A DNA stretch of 64,000 bases from Pontitalea aquivivens (GCF_046507575.1 NZ_JBKFEY010000012.1:29533-93532); one strand, 5' to 3'. Positions 51,536 through 61,240 are shown, counted from the first letter of the stretch. Numbers and translations: made by a program. The notes: generated by a model from the sequence alone, not told the origin.

Positions 51536-51936
51536 TCTTTAGCTGCGGCAAACAGTCGCTCCTCTCGGGGCAGCAGTGTGCGCAACGCCTTAAGGGCCTG
51601 ATAGTGCTGATCTTCCAGAACTGCGGCTGTCGCATACGCAAGCTGAGACCTGCTGTCGTGATCGGTGAGCACCTGGCTTAATTGCTCTATGCCTCGCACG
51701 AGCTGCATCTTCGCGTCGGTCGGGTCGACATCCCCGGACAAAACAAGTTGGGCAATATAACACACACGACGCACAGGGGTGTTTACCTCGGCCGGATGAA
51801 TTGCGTCTTTTAGCCGCAAGATATAAGCATTCGGCGTCATTATCGCGAGACGGGATCGCCGTTCCCCATTTTCGATAACAGCACCGTTAATCAAAACACG
51901 CTCTTTCGGCGCCAGCTTCAGGACAAGACCGGTCAT
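51532..51936 (-). CDS. flbT: Flagellin mRNA regulator FlbT
   Basis: The 134-residue FlbT has LVLKLAPKERVLINGAVIENG, LRLKDAIHPAEVNTPVRRVCYIAQLVL and a helical C-terminal half with LEDQHYQALKALRTLLPREE. In alphaproteobacteria FlbT binds the 5' part of flagellin mRNA and controls its stability and translation. The start overlaps the flaF stop by 4 bp. Confidence 0.92.
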   Translation of the reverse strand: MTGLVLKLAPKERVLINGAVIENGERRSRLAIMTPNAYILRLKDAIHPAEVNTPVRRVCYIAQLVLSGDVDPTDAKMQLVRGIEQLSQVLTDHDSRSQLAYATAAVLEDQHYQALKALRTLLPREERLFAAAKE

Positions 51937-52310
51937 GCATTATTTCCTTCTTGGCGTAGCCCCCGCATGACTGCAGTGTTGATCTCAATCAGGATGTCGA
52001 CCGACACTTTTCCCGACAGGACCTGCCTGCTATGGTTTTGTGTGAACTCAGCGAGATAAAAAAGGCGAGCACGAAGCGGCGCGGGGAGCTTGTTTCCCGG
52101 ATCTGCCACATCTGCCGCAAGCGCAGTCCACAAGCGACGATTTTCATAAATTGCGCGAGCAAGCGCCGAAAAGCCGAGTGGTCCAAGATCCTTGGCGGTT
52201 TGCAGCCTATGCGTAATGCGTGCGAAAATCTCGTATTCGGTACCGCGTGGGGTTCGGGTTGGAACGCCAGGGGCGGCATAGGCCGTTTTGGCCATGAGGG
52301 TTGCGTTCAC
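51933..52310 (-). CDS. flaF: Flagellin biosynthesis regulator FlaF
   Basis: The 125-residue protein starts with GTG at 52310 behind GGAAGGAC. YEIFARITHRLQTAKDL, FSALARAIYENRRLWTALAADVAD and LAEFTQNHSRQVLSG identify FlaF, the helical partner that promotes flagellin synthesis or export and counteracts FlbT. It sits between fliC and flbT, 83 bp downstream of the fliC stop, beyond a hairpin. Confidence 0.92.
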   Translation of the reverse strand: MNATLMAKTAYAAPGVPTRTPRGTEYEIFARITHRLQTAKDLGPLGFSALARAIYENRRLWTALAADVADPGNKLPAPLRARLFYLAEFTQNHSRQVLSGKVSVDILIEINTAVMRGLRQEGNNA

Positions 52311-52361
52311 GGGAAGTCCTTCCAGTGGCTGAATGCACTATTTTGCGGCTTTGCCGACAAA

Positions 52362-52384
52362 GGGGGCGCCCGATCGACGCCCCC
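52362..52384 (-). terminator. Hairpin after fliC
   Basis: A 7-bp GGGGGCG/CGCCCCC stem with a 9-nt loop is followed on the minus strand by TTTGT. It lies between fliC and flaF. Such hairpins keep flagellin mRNA more abundant than the flaF-flbT tail. Confidence 0.7.
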
Positions 52385-52393
52385 CTCCAGAAG

Positions 52394-53623
52394 TCAGCGG
52401 AACAGGGACAGAATGTTCTGCGGCTGCTGGTTCGCGATGGAAAGCGACTGAATGCCAAGCTGCTGCTGCGTCTGCAGGGCCTGAAGACGCGCAGAAGCCT
52501 CTTCCATATCCGCGTCCACCAATGCACCGATGCCGGATTTGAGAGAGTCCGCCAGGCTCGAGATGAACTCGGCTTGTGCGCCAATTCGCGCTTCAGCCGA
52601 ACCAAAGTCAGCCGCCGCCTTGATCGCGCCGTCGATCATGGTCTCAATGTCGGAAAGCTGTGCACCCAACGTCGTCTCATCTGTCACATCAATCGTGTCG
52701 AGCTTGGCAAGATCACCCGAACCCGCATTCTTGAATGACGCGGCAAACGATAGATCCGTGGTGCCATCATTGGTCAGCACCAGTTGGTCATTGGCGGCAT
52801 CAAAATCAACGGAAATGCCTTCGACCCCCAAAGAGTCGATTGCCGTCTTCAAACCAGCGGCAATGGCGTCCGAAACATCGGTTTGCGCCAGATCATCGTC
52901 GGTCACGGTGTAGGTTGCGGTCTTGCCCCCGATCGTGACGTTCAACTTATCACCGGCAGCCAGGGTCACCGAATTGCCGTCAGAATCGGTACCGCTTGCG
53001 GCACCGTTGATTACGATGTTCGCAGTGCCACCTGCCGCATCAAGCGGGCCGGCGGCGCTATCTGCAGCGGTCGAGACGCCAGCAGATGTCGCAAAAACAT
53101 CCTTCGCAATGTATCCACCCTGCGCGAAGTTGACACCAGCAACAGAGATTTTCGAAGCGGTCACATTCCCGGAGGAATCCCGGTTCAGCGAGGACAGAAT
53201 GTCTGCGCTGGAGCTTCCGTCGACAAGATTAAGGCCGTTGAACTGGGCAGCACCCACCACCGATGCGATCTGATCCTTCAGGGCGGTGATATCCGTCTGG
53301 ATCTTTTCACGATCGACGTTGTCTTCCTGGGCTGCGACGATCTTGCCCTTCATCTGCGTCAGCAGATCGGTGATCGTTTCCGACGCCTTGCGCGCCACGG
53401 CAACGGTCGATTCGCCCAGAGCAAGGCTGTCCGAGATGCCGGAAAAGCCCTTGACGTCCGATTCCATCACCTTTGAAATCGCCCAGACTGCGGCATTGTC
53501 CTTGGCCGAGCTGACCGATTTGCCGGTCGAGATTTCAGACTGCGTCTTGGCCAGCCCCGAGTTGATGCCCTTGAGAGTTTGCAGCGCAACCATCGCGCTC
53601 GTGTTCGTCAGAATGCTAGACAT
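52394..53623 (-). CDS. fliC: Flagellin FliC
   Basis: The 409-residue flagellin has the conserved N-terminal D0/D1 region (MSSILTNTSAMVALQTLKGIN, SEISTGKSVSSAKDNAAVWAIS) and the C-terminal D1/D0 region (IGAQAEFISSLADSLKSGIG, MEEASARLQALQTQQQLGIQSL). A variable, Asp/Thr/Gly-rich centre lies at about 150-320. AAAGGAC precedes the start. No cysteine is present, as usual for flagellins. It is exported and polymerises into the filament. Confidence 0.95.
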   Translation of the reverse strand: MSSILTNTSAMVALQTLKGINSGLAKTQSEISTGKSVSSAKDNAAVWAISKVMESDVKGFSGISDSLALGESTVAVARKASETITDLLTQMKGKIVAAQEDNVDREKIQTDITALKDQIASVVGAAQFNGLNLVDGSSSADILSSLNRDSSGNVTASKISVAGVNFAQGGYIAKDVFATSAGVSTAADSAAGPLDAAGGTANIVINGAASGTDSDGNSVTLAAGDKLNVTIGGKTATYTVTDDDLAQTDVSDAIAAGLKTAIDSLGVEGISVDFDAANDQLVLTNDGTTDLSFAASFKNAGSGDLAKLDTIDVTDETTLGAQLSDIETMIDGAIKAAADFGSAEARIGAQAEFISSLADSLKSGIGALVDADMEEASARLQALQTQQQLGIQSLSIANQQPQNILSLFR

Positions 53624-53832
53624 ACCATGTCCTTTACGGAAGGGACGCTTTGCGCCCGGTTTGTGAAATCGCGCCTGCGGCGCTACTCATGGTGTTCTGA
53701 CCAATGCGGCGATGGATTTTCAGCGCCGCGCCATCTCTTGGATGCAGGGTCACCTTGTGCGGCAAGGCCTAATTCTTTGCTAAGATCCAATCCCTTACAG
53801 CGCCAAGTTAGGCTGCATTTTCATAAATTGGT

Positions 53833-54180
53833 TTACGCCCGCCGCTCCAACGACGGGGTCTCTGCGCCGATCGTGCGCGCCTGGCCGTTCTTGTCATAGC
53901 TTGCAAGGCTGGATGCCGCGTTTCTGATCTGTGACAACCGCAGTTGCGCGGCGCGAATCCCCTTCAGTGCGGCCGACACAAGCTGCTGATTATCCTCGGC
54001 AAGCTGCATCAATCCCGCCAGGCGCGTGCGATCTGCACCTTCCAGCGTTTCAAAGACCCGCTGCTTGCGCTCAACGATCATGGCGATCTGGTCAAGATCG
54101 CCATTCAACAGCGCGTTGCGTTCCATGCGCAGGACATCTTCAAGGTCCCCGATCGGGTCTGTTTTCGGATCAGTGGTCAT
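53833..54180 (-). CDS. FlgN-like flagellar export chaperone
   Basis: The start at 54180 (MTTDPKTDPIGDLEDVL) gives 115 residues, mostly helical: RMERNALLNGDLDQIAMIVERKQRVFETLE and LMQLAEDNQQLVSAALKGIRAAQLRL. This is the FlgN/FliT-like chaperone pattern that escorts hook-associated proteins. It overlaps the rod-binding protein gene by 11 bp. The name is by pattern and position; identity at the FlgN level is moderate. Confidence 0.7.
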   Translation of the reverse strand: MTTDPKTDPIGDLEDVLRMERNALLNGDLDQIAMIVERKQRVFETLEGADRTRLAGLMQLAEDNQQLVSAALKGIRAAQLRLSQIRNAASSLASYDKNGQARTIGAETPSLERRA

Positions 54181-54451
54181 GGTTTGATTTCCCCAGGGCT
54201 TTGAACAATGTTTCTGCCAGGCCGATCCCACCGGCATGGGCCAGTGCAGTCGCCTGTTCGCGGCGCAGGAATGAGGCAAACTGTTCCTCGCCAATGCCAC
54301 CGCCGAAGGTGCTGGACGATTCTCCCAGGCCGGCATGGCGCAGCATCTCGGTCAGGAACTCTGCCTCCAGGGCCACGGCCTTGTCGCGCAACGACGGCGC
54401 CTGTTCAGGCGCCTTCCGGGGTACCATCGGCAGATGAGGGGGGATTTTCAC
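54170..54451 (-). CDS. Rod-binding protein (FlgJ N-terminal domain-like)
   Basis: The GTG at 54451 with GGAGA upstream gives 93 residues. LRDKAVALEAEFLTEMLRHAGL, GGGIGEEQFASFLRREQATALAHAGGIGLAE is the FlgJ N-terminal rod-cap domain; no muramidase domain follows. Single-domain FlgJ proteins are usual in alphaproteobacteria, which pair them with a separate lytic enzyme. It would act in the periplasm during rod assembly. Confidence 0.8.
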   Translation of the reverse strand: MKIPPHLPMVPRKAPEQAPSLRDKAVALEAEFLTEMLRHAGLGESSSTFGGGIGEEQFASFLRREQATALAHAGGIGLAETLFKALGKSNHDH

Positions 54452-54555
54452 GGAAATATCTCCGGTTTGATGATGATATCCGCAGTTATTGCCCTGTTGA
54501 GGTAAAGAAGCGGTAACCTCCTGCTGGCATGATCGTCCCGTCATCGACAGAAGTT

Positions 54556-56502
54556 ATGAGGATCATGGACCCGTTCGTTTCCGCAGAATTCGGCAAATCA
54601 GATGTCACCCGTGGATTTCGACCCGGGGCCGTGACAGGGCTTTTGCCGGAAGGCGCATCCGCTTTTGAACCCTTTCTGGCAAAAGAAACGGGGCAAATCA
54701 GGGCGTCTGATGCACCGCCGATCTTGCAGGTTACCTCCGATTCGCTGACTGCGCTTGTGTCGGCGCTGGAAAATGCATGCATTCTGCGGCCCGCCGCGGG
54801 CACGCCCGATGGGGCAACCGATAAAGCCCTCGGCACAACAGAAATTTGTCCCGAGGACGCGGATGCACCGATCTACGCCCTTGTCGAAAACCGCGTGGCC
54901 CGGCATGGGACCGGCAACCTCCCCCTTGCCGCCCCCCTGAAACCGATCGATCCGGTCGCGACACTGAACGCTGGGACATCCTGTGCACTGACACCACAGC
55001 CGTTTTTTCCCAGGCCGCAGCAGCTGGAAATGGTGCAGGACATAGCCCCGCAACCGGCCGCGACGTTCATGGAAAGCGATGCGGGAACACCGGATGCGCA
55101 GGGCCAGACGCTGGATGATTCGCAGGCAACGGGTCTGGCGCAACCCGCCGAGCCGCAGCCGGAAGGCGTTGACGAACCATCATCCCCCGCGCGTGGCGAT
55201 GCCCATAGCATCCCCGTCCCGGAAACGCCGCACGGCGCGGCCAATACGCCATACAGCCCACCCGAACACGCAGCCCCCCGCCCTTCTTCGGATCGGGTGA
55301 CGGCGGAGGCGAATCCAGATGCGGTGAACCGCGGTCGTGATGAAGGCGGCAAGGGGCGTCGGCTGCCCGGGTGGGATGCGATGGAACAGCCAGGCAGGGA
55401 CCTTGGCGAAACCGCCGCACAGGTGAACAGAACCGCCGTCAATCCGCAGGATCATCGCCCCGCGGCAGAGGCCCGCCCCCACCGCCGGATCCCAACCTCT
55501 GTTTCATCGGGGGCAAATGCAGCAACCGACACATCCCCACACTATCCTGCGGGCCAGGAAACGCGTGACGACACGGGCAACGCGGTATCGGCGCCGGCTG
55601 AATCACAGACAAAGGCCATGCCCCCGCCCGCCCAAATCATGCACCCATCAATCACGCAACCGGATTCAAGGGTAGACACCAGAATTCCTGCAACGGCTGA
55701 GGTGCCCGCCCCAACGGTCGCGGAAGGAGGCAAAACGACGCACGCGCCGCCGCCACAAAGGATGGGCTTTCCCACACCTCAGGCTTCCCCGGCGCCCACG
55801 CCTGCGCCCGACTTGCCCCCTGACGACGCGGTCGATCCGCCCACCATGCCCGCCCCACCATCACTGGATGACCGTCCCGCACGGGAAGCACCACTTGGAT
55901 CTGGTCTTCCCGGCTTGACGCGCCAGCTTGAAGCCGCGGATCCCACGCCTGCAAGGACAGCCTTTGACACGCCCCCCGGGACAGAACGCCCGGAACCAAT
56001 GCTACCAATGACGGACCGGGCCGCACAGGCGTCGTCATTCACGCAAAATGCTTCGGGGGGCACACCGACGGCCTTCGGGGCACCGGCTTCCGAAGTCGCG
56101 CAATCGATCGGGCGACAGATGACCGTGGCGCTTGCGCAACCTGTCGAAAGCTCGGTTGAACTATCGCTGGCGCCCGAAGAATTGGGCAAGGTTCGCATGA
56201 CGCTGCATACAACCGACCTGGGGATCACGGTTTCGGTCCAGGCCGAGCGTTCGGAAACGCTTGACCTGATGCGACGACACATCGAACAACTTGCCCGCGA
56301 TTTTCGGGAACTGGGCTATGCTGCGATCACCTTTGATTTCGGGAACCCTGCTGAGCGCCGACAGGGGCAGTTGATGCAACGCGATGGACAGGCACAACCC
56401 ACGCCCCCACCCGATCTGGCAACCGATCTGATGCCTGCGACGGTACGATCTTCCGGCTCTGCTGCGCCTTTGTTGGCGCACGGCCTCGACTTGAGAATGT
56501 AA
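54556..56502 (+). CDS. fliK: Flagellar hook-length control protein FliK
   Basis: The 648-residue protein is disordered and Pro/Ala/Thr-rich over about 1-520, the ruler part. It ends in the Flg_hook domain: SVELSLAPEELGKVRMTLHT and LMRRHIEQLARDFRELGYAAI. It measures the hook and switches export specificity. Starts at 54529, 54556 or 54565 are possible; 54556 has a purine-rich site upstream but the choice is weak. It is divergent from the FlgJ-like gene and followed by flgD. Confidence 0.85.
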   Translation: MRIMDPFVSAEFGKSDVTRGFRPGAVTGLLPEGASAFEPFLAKETGQIRASDAPPILQVTSDSLTALVSALENACILRPAAGTPDGATDKALGTTEICPEDADAPIYALVENRVARHGTGNLPLAAPLKPIDPVATLNAGTSCALTPQPFFPRPQQLEMVQDIAPQPAATFMESDAGTPDAQGQTLDDSQATGLAQPAEPQPEGVDEPSSPARGDAHSIPVPETPHGAANTPYSPPEHAAPRPSSDRVTAEANPDAVNRGRDEGGKGRRLPGWDAMEQPGRDLGETAAQVNRTAVNPQDHRPAAEARPHRRIPTSVSSGANAATDTSPHYPAGQETRDDTGNAVSAPAESQTKAMPPPAQIMHPSITQPDSRVDTRIPATAEVPAPTVAEGGKTTHAPPPQRMGFPTPQASPAPTPAPDLPPDDAVDPPTMPAPPSLDDRPAREAPLGSGLPGLTRQLEAADPTPARTAFDTPPGTERPEPMLPMTDRAAQASSFTQNASGGTPTAFGAPASEVAQSIGRQMTVALAQPVESSVELSLAPEELGKVRMTLHTTDLGITVSVQAERSETLDLMRRHIEQLARDFRELGYAAITFDFGNPAERRQGQLMQRDGQAQPTPPPDLATDLMPATVRSSGSAAPLLAHGLDLRM

Positions 56503-56511
56503 GAGGCAACC

Positions 56512-57177
56512 ATGGTTACTGCCATTTCCCCGGCTTCGATGCCAACCTCTGCCCAGACGCCGCAGGAAAAGCCCGCTGGCGGAATGATCAGTTCGGATTT
56601 TCAGACTTTCCTGCTCATGCTGACAACGCAGATGCAGAATCAGGACCCGCTTAATCCAATAGAAAGCTCGGATTATGCGGTGCAGCTTGCGACTTTTTCA
56701 GGGGTCGAACAGCAGGTGCGCACAAACCAGCTGCTGGAAGGCCTGGCCGCGCAGATGGGTGTTGCCGGCATCTCGCAACTGGCCGGTTGGGTCGGACTGG
56801 AAGCGCGGGCCGCGGCACCGGTGGCTTTCGACGGTGCGCCCCTGACCCTTGCCCCCAATCCGGCGACGGGCGCTGATCAGGCGATCCTCGTCGTCAAGGA
56901 TGCATCCGGGAACACGGTCGCGCGCGACCCGCTTGCCGTTTCCGACGCGCCGATCCAGTGGGACGGCAGCCGCCTGAACGGTTCCCTGCTGCCCGCCGGG
57001 ATCTATTCCTTTGAGATCGAAAGCTACAATTCCGGCGTCCTGCTGTCCTCGAACCCGGTCGATGTCTATGCTGAAATCCTTGAAGCGCGCGGCACACCGG
57101 AAGGGACGGTACTGGTCCTGCGGGGGGGCGCAACGGTTTCGGCCGCCGATGTCACCGCCCTGCGCCAACCGCAATGA
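56512..57177 (+). CDS. flgD: Flagellar hook assembly protein FlgD
   Basis: The 221-residue protein has the conserved N-terminal capping segment SSDFQTFLLMLTTQMQNQDPLNPIESSDYAVQLATFSGVEQ (about 27-67), followed by the FlgD Tudor-like/FnIII part (VVKDASGNTVARDPL, LPAGIYSFEIES). AAGAGG precedes its ATG. It caps the growing hook and is then discarded. It converges with ubiB, with 2 bp between the stops. Confidence 0.92.
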   Translation: MVTAISPASMPTSAQTPQEKPAGGMISSDFQTFLLMLTTQMQNQDPLNPIESSDYAVQLATFSGVEQQVRTNQLLEGLAAQMGVAGISQLAGWVGLEARAAAPVAFDGAPLTLAPNPATGADQAILVVKDASGNTVARDPLAVSDAPIQWDGSRLNGSLLPAGIYSFEIESYNSGVLLSSNPVDVYAEILEARGTPEGTVLVLRGGATVSAADVTALRQPQ

Positions 57178-57179
57178 TC

Positions 57180-58709
57180 TTAAAGGACTTCGCCGACGAT
57201 CAACCCGATCAGAAATATTGCCATTCCCATCGCTGCCAAGACCCAGGCATCGCGCGATCGTTGCCGGGGGGCTTCGGGCGCGATGCCTCCTTGCCGATCA
57301 AGGGCGTTCTCGACCGCGGCAGGCAAACGGGGTCCGAAGCGCGCCAGCACCTGAAGCGTTCGCACCATGTCGCGCAGCGCAGCGCGGGGGCCCAGATTTT
57401 CGCGAATATAACTTTCCACCACGGGATGCGCGACTTCCCACATGTTGATCGAGGGGTTCAGCGATCGTGCAACACCTTCGACAACAACCATGGTCCGCTG
57501 CAGCAGGATCAGTTCCGTCCGCGTCTGCATCCCGAACCGCTCGGTGACCTCAAAAAGATAGGCCAGAAGGCGCGCCATCGAGATATGCGTCGCATCCATG
57601 CCGAAAATCGGCTCACCCACGGCGCGCAGGGCAAGCGCGAATTCGTTCACGTCGCGATCGGCCGGGACATAGCCCGCCTCAAAATGCACCTCGGCAACCC
57701 GCCGATAATCGCGGCGAATGAACCCCATCAGGATCTCGGCATAGACCCTGCGGGTATATTCGTCGATCTGGCCCATGATCCCGAAGTCATAGGCGATGAC
57801 ATCGCCATTCGCGGCCGCCTTCAGATTGCCCTGATGCATGTCCGCGTGGAAATACCCGTCGCGCAGCGCATGGCGCAAAAACAGCTGCAGCACGCGTTCC
57901 GACAGCGCCACCGGGTCAAGCCCCGCCGCCCGAATGGCAGCCACATCCCCCAGCGGCAGGCCTTCGGCCCAGCCCATCGTCATCACCCGCCGGCTGGACA
58001 GGTGCCAGTGCGGGCGGGGAACGGCGAATCCCTGGTCCTTTTCCGTATTGGCCGCAAATTGCGAAGCCGCCGCAGCCTCAAGCCGAAGGTCCAGTTCCCC
58101 CATGACCACGCCTTCGAAATGCGCAACCACATCCGACGGGCGCAGGCGCCGCGATGCGGGGGACAGCATCTCGATCATCCTGGCGGCAAAATGGAACGCG
58201 TCCAGATCACGCCGGAAGGCGCGCTCGATCCCCGGGCGCAGCACCTTGATCGCAACTTTTTCACCCGTATCGGCGCGCCGGGCAGAATGCACCTGTGCGA
58301 TCGAGGCGGCCGCGACGGGTTCAGAAAAATCCATGAACAGCCGGTCGACCGGCTGCCCCAGATCCGCCTCGATCGCGGCTTTGGCGACGGTGACGGGAAA
58401 GGGCGGCAGCTTGTCCTGCAGCACGCGCAACTGATCGGCCAGCTCCTGCCCGACCACATCCGGCCGGGTCGACAAAACCTGCCCGAACTTGATGTAGGCG
58501 GGGCCAAGCGCGGTGATCGCGCGAGTCACCGGCGGCAGGGCGGGGTCGCCGCGGTAGCCCAGCCATTTGAACGGCCAACCCATGATCCGGGCGACGAACC
58601 GCAGACGCGGGGTCACCTCCATCGCCTCAAGCGCGACCTTCATCGCGCCGGTGCGTTCAAAGGTTGCCCCGGTACGGATCAGCCGCCAGATGTTGTGGGG
58701 CCCGCGCAT
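57180..58709 (-). CDS. ubiB: Ubiquinone biosynthesis protein kinase-like UbiB
   Basis: The 509-residue protein shows the UbiB marks: AYIKFGQVLSTRPD (KxGQ, about 71-84), the Ala-rich loop AAASIAQVHSA, VAIKVLRPG, DGYFHADMHQGNLKA and YDFGIMG. A C-terminal membrane anchor follows (VLAAMGMAIFLIGLIVGEVL). It is an atypical kinase/ATPase needed for early ubiquinone synthesis at the inner membrane. It shares a base with the ubiE stop, and the pair is a classical ubi unit. Confidence 0.93.
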   Translation of the reverse strand: MRGPHNIWRLIRTGATFERTGAMKVALEAMEVTPRLRFVARIMGWPFKWLGYRGDPALPPVTRAITALGPAYIKFGQVLSTRPDVVGQELADQLRVLQDKLPPFPVTVAKAAIEADLGQPVDRLFMDFSEPVAAASIAQVHSARRADTGEKVAIKVLRPGIERAFRRDLDAFHFAARMIEMLSPASRRLRPSDVVAHFEGVVMGELDLRLEAAAASQFAANTEKDQGFAVPRPHWHLSSRRVMTMGWAEGLPLGDVAAIRAAGLDPVALSERVLQLFLRHALRDGYFHADMHQGNLKAAANGDVIAYDFGIMGQIDEYTRRVYAEILMGFIRRDYRRVAEVHFEAGYVPADRDVNEFALALRAVGEPIFGMDATHISMARLLAYLFEVTERFGMQTRTELILLQRTMVVVEGVARSLNPSINMWEVAHPVVESYIRENLGPRAALRDMVRTLQVLARFGPRLPAAVENALDRQGGIAPEAPRQRSRDAWVLAAMGMAIFLIGLIVGEVL

Positions 58710-59461
58710 CAGATCTTCCAGCCCGAATGCAGGGCGGCGATGCCCAGGGTCAGGTTGCGGTATTTGACATTGGCGAAACCGGCCTCGCGGATCATCGCGG
58801 CAAAGGTGTCCTGATCGGGGAACTTCCGGATCGATTCCACAAGATATTGATAACTATCGCGGTCATTCGCCACAATCTGGCCCATCACCGGAATGACGTT
58901 AAAGGAATAGCGGTCATAGAGCCATTGCAGCATGTCATTCGGGATCTGGCTGAATTCCAGCACCATCAGCCGTCCCCCCGGGCGCAGGACGCGATAGGCC
59001 TCGCGCAGGGCATCGGGGATGCGGGTCACGTTCCGGATGCCAAAGCTGATGGTGTAGACATCAAAGGAATTGTCCTCGAACGGCAGCGCCATGGCATCGC
59101 CCACCACCCAGGAAAGCCGGTCGGCCATATCCTCGGCCTCGGCGCGCTTCTGCCCCTCGATCAGCATTGGCTCGGTCATGTCGCAGACGGTCGCCGTCGC
59201 GCCGGGCGCCCGTTTCAGGAACCGGAAGGCCACGTCGCCCGTGCCCCCCGCCACGTCCAGCAACCGTTGCCCCGGCCGCGGCGCCAGCCAATCCATCATG
59301 GCATCCTTCCACAAGCGATGGATGCCCACGCTCATCAGGTCGTTCATGATGTCGTATTTCGAGGCCACGCGCGAAAACACGCCATGCACCATGCCAGCCT
59401 TCGCGCCTTCCTCTACCGTCTGGAAGCCGAAATGCGTGGTCTTGTCCTGCCCGTCGTTCAT
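58709..59461 (-). CDS. ubiE: Ubiquinone/menaquinone methyltransferase UbiE
   Basis: The start at 59461 (MNDGQDKTTHFGF) gives 250 residues; the frame extends much further upstream, antisense to mutM, and that part was discarded. Motifs are FGFQTV, YDIMNDLMSVGIHRLWKD, LDVAGGTGDVAFRFL (SAM site), GDAMALPFEDNSFD and FGIRNVTR. It makes the C-methylation of the benzoquinone ring. It is divergent from mutM with 75 bp between starts. Confidence 0.95.
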   Translation of the reverse strand: MNDGQDKTTHFGFQTVEEGAKAGMVHGVFSRVASKYDIMNDLMSVGIHRLWKDAMMDWLAPRPGQRLLDVAGGTGDVAFRFLKRAPGATATVCDMTEPMLIEGQKRAEAEDMADRLSWVVGDAMALPFEDNSFDVYTISFGIRNVTRIPDALREAYRVLRPGGRLMVLEFSQIPNDMLQWLYDRYSFNVIPVMGQIVANDRDSYQYLVESIRKFPDQDTFAAMIREAGFANVKYRNLTLGIAALHSGWKI

Positions 59462-59536
59462 GAGCCCTTGCCGATCCTGAATTGTCCCCCTTCTTATAGG
59501 GGCCCCAGCGCCCAAGACAATGCGACAGGAGAGACG

Positions 59537-60382
59537 ATGCCCGAACTGCCCGAGGTTGAAACCGTCCGCCGGGGTCTTTTGCCGGCCATGGAAGGCGCGG
59601 TGATCGAACGGGCCGAGGTCAACCGCCCCGATCTGCGCTGGCCCCTGCCCGAACGCATGGGCGAACGGCTGACCGGCGCGCGGGTGGACCGGCTGCGGCG
59701 GCGATCGAAATACATTCTGGCCGATCTGGATACGGGTGAAAGCCTGCTGATCCATCTTGGCATGTCGGGGCGGATGCTGGTGTCCGGCGTCATGCTGGGT
59801 GGCTTTCATCTGGACCATCCCGCACCGCAGAAACACGACCATGTGGTGTTGCACATGGCAGGCGGGGCGCGTGTCACCTTCAATGATGCGCGTCGCTTTG
59901 GCGCGATGGATCTGGTGCGGACGGATCGGGAAGATGCCCATTGGCTGCTGGCGGGCCTGGGGCCCGAGCCTTTCGGAAATGCCTTTCATGAAGCCTATCT
60001 GGTCGAAAGGCTGAAGGGTCGCGCCACCCCGATCAAGGCCGCGCTGCTGGATCAGCGAATCGTGGCGGGGCTGGGAAATATCTACGTCTCCGAGGTGCTT
60101 CATCGCGCCGGGATCGACCCCCGCCGCCAGGCCGGTCGTATCGCCGCGCACCGGGTGGCCGGGCTGGTCCCGATCATCCGCGACGTACTGGCCGAGGCGA
60201 TCGAGGCGGGCGGCTCGTCCTTGCGCGATCACCGCCAGGCGGATGGCGAATTGGGGTATTTCCAGCACGCCTTCCGCGTCTATGACCGCGAGGGCGAACC
60301 GTGCCAGACCTGCGCCACACCGATCCGCCGGATCGTACAATCGGGCCGGTCCAGTTTCTTCTGCCCGACATGCCAAAAATGA
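59537..60382 (+). CDS. mutM: Formamidopyrimidine-DNA glycosylase MutM (Fpg)
   Basis: The start at 59537 has CAGGAGAG upstream; the N-terminus must be MPELPEVET because Pro2 and Glu3 are the catalytic residues. 281 residues, Lys58 (RRSKYI), HLGMSGRM, GIDPRRQAGRI and the C-terminal zinc finger CQTC...CPTC are complete. It removes 8-oxoguanine and cuts the strand. It was chosen over a longer upstream frame that runs antisense to ubiE. Confidence 0.95.
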   Translation: MPELPEVETVRRGLLPAMEGAVIERAEVNRPDLRWPLPERMGERLTGARVDRLRRRSKYILADLDTGESLLIHLGMSGRMLVSGVMLGGFHLDHPAPQKHDHVVLHMAGGARVTFNDARRFGAMDLVRTDREDAHWLLAGLGPEPFGNAFHEAYLVERLKGRATPIKAALLDQRIVAGLGNIYVSEVLHRAGIDPRRQAGRIAAHRVAGLVPIIRDVLAEAIEAGGSSLRDHRQADGELGYFQHAFRVYDREGEPCQTCATPIRRIVQSGRSSFFCPTCQK

Positions 60383-60459
60383 CGGGCTGTCAGAGATGAC
60401 TTGATAATCGGGGCGGTCCTGATAGGACTTGCCCCGAACAGAAGGAAAGGCATCGCAAC

Positions 60460-61236
60460 ATGGCCTACCAGACCCTGATCGTCGAGATCGAAGATTACGT
60501 CGCGCTGATCCGCCTTAACCGTCCCGAGGCGCTTAATGCCCTGAATTCGCAACTGCTGGGCGAATTGGGCGATGCGCTGAAGGCCGCGGATGCGAATGAA
60601 AAGGTGCGCTGCATCGTCATCACCGGTTCGGAAAAGGCCTTTGCCGCCGGGGCCGACATCAAGGAAATGTCGGAAAAGACCTTTGTCGACATGTTCTGGA
60701 CCGATTTCTTCGGCACAGAGTCGATGCGGATCACCCAGACCCGCAAGCCGGTCATCGCGGCCGTGTCGGGCTACGCGCTGGGCGGTGGGTGTGAACTGGC
60801 GATGATGTGCGATTTCATCATCTGTTCGGAAACGGCGAAATTCGGGCAACCTGAAATCAACCTGGGCGTCGTGGCCGGTATCGGCGGCACGCAACGGCTG
60901 ACCCGGTTTGTCGGCAAGTCCAAGTCGATGGACATGCACCTGACGGGCCGTTTCATGGATGCCGCCGAGGCGGAACGCGCAGGCCTTGTGTCGCGCGTGG
61001 TGCCCGTAGCCAAGCTGATCCCCGAGGCCATGGCCGCAGCTCGCAAGATCGCCGAGAAATCCGCGCTGACCGCTATGGTGGTGAAAGAGACGGTGAACCG
61101 CGCCTATGAAACCACGCTGAGCGAAGGTATCCTGTTCGAACGCCGGGTGTTCCACGCGCTGTTCTCGACCGAAGATCAGAAAGAGGGCATGTCCGCCTTC
61201 CTGGAAAAGCGTGAACCCCAGTTCCGCGACAAGTAG
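60460..61236 (+). CDS. Enoyl-CoA hydratase (ECHS1/PaaF type)
   Basis: The 258-residue classical hydratase has oxyanion residues in AAGADIKEM and both catalytic glutamates, Glu112 (GGGCELAMM) and Glu132 (GQPEINLGV). A GAAGGAAAGG site precedes the ATG. It hydrates trans-2-enoyl-CoA to (S)-3-hydroxyacyl-CoA. It lies between mutM and rpsT, a conserved place in Rhodobacteraceae, so it is housekeeping and not part of the catabolic island. Confidence 0.92.
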   Translation: MAYQTLIVEIEDYVALIRLNRPEALNALNSQLLGELGDALKAADANEKVRCIVITGSEKAFAAGADIKEMSEKTFVDMFWTDFFGTESMRITQTRKPVIAAVSGYALGGGCELAMMCDFIICSETAKFGQPEINLGVVAGIGGTQRLTRFVGKSKSMDMHLTGRFMDAAEAERAGLVSRVVPVAKLIPEAMAAARKIAEKSALTAMVVKETVNRAYETTLSEGILFERRVFHALFSTEDQKEGMSAFLEKREPQFRDK

Positions 61237-61240
61237 GCCG

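Noticed and set aside
58709..60376. Long N-terminal extension of ubiE on the minus strand
   Set aside because: The extension is antisense to mutM, and the ATG at 59461 fits the normal UbiE length of 250 residues.
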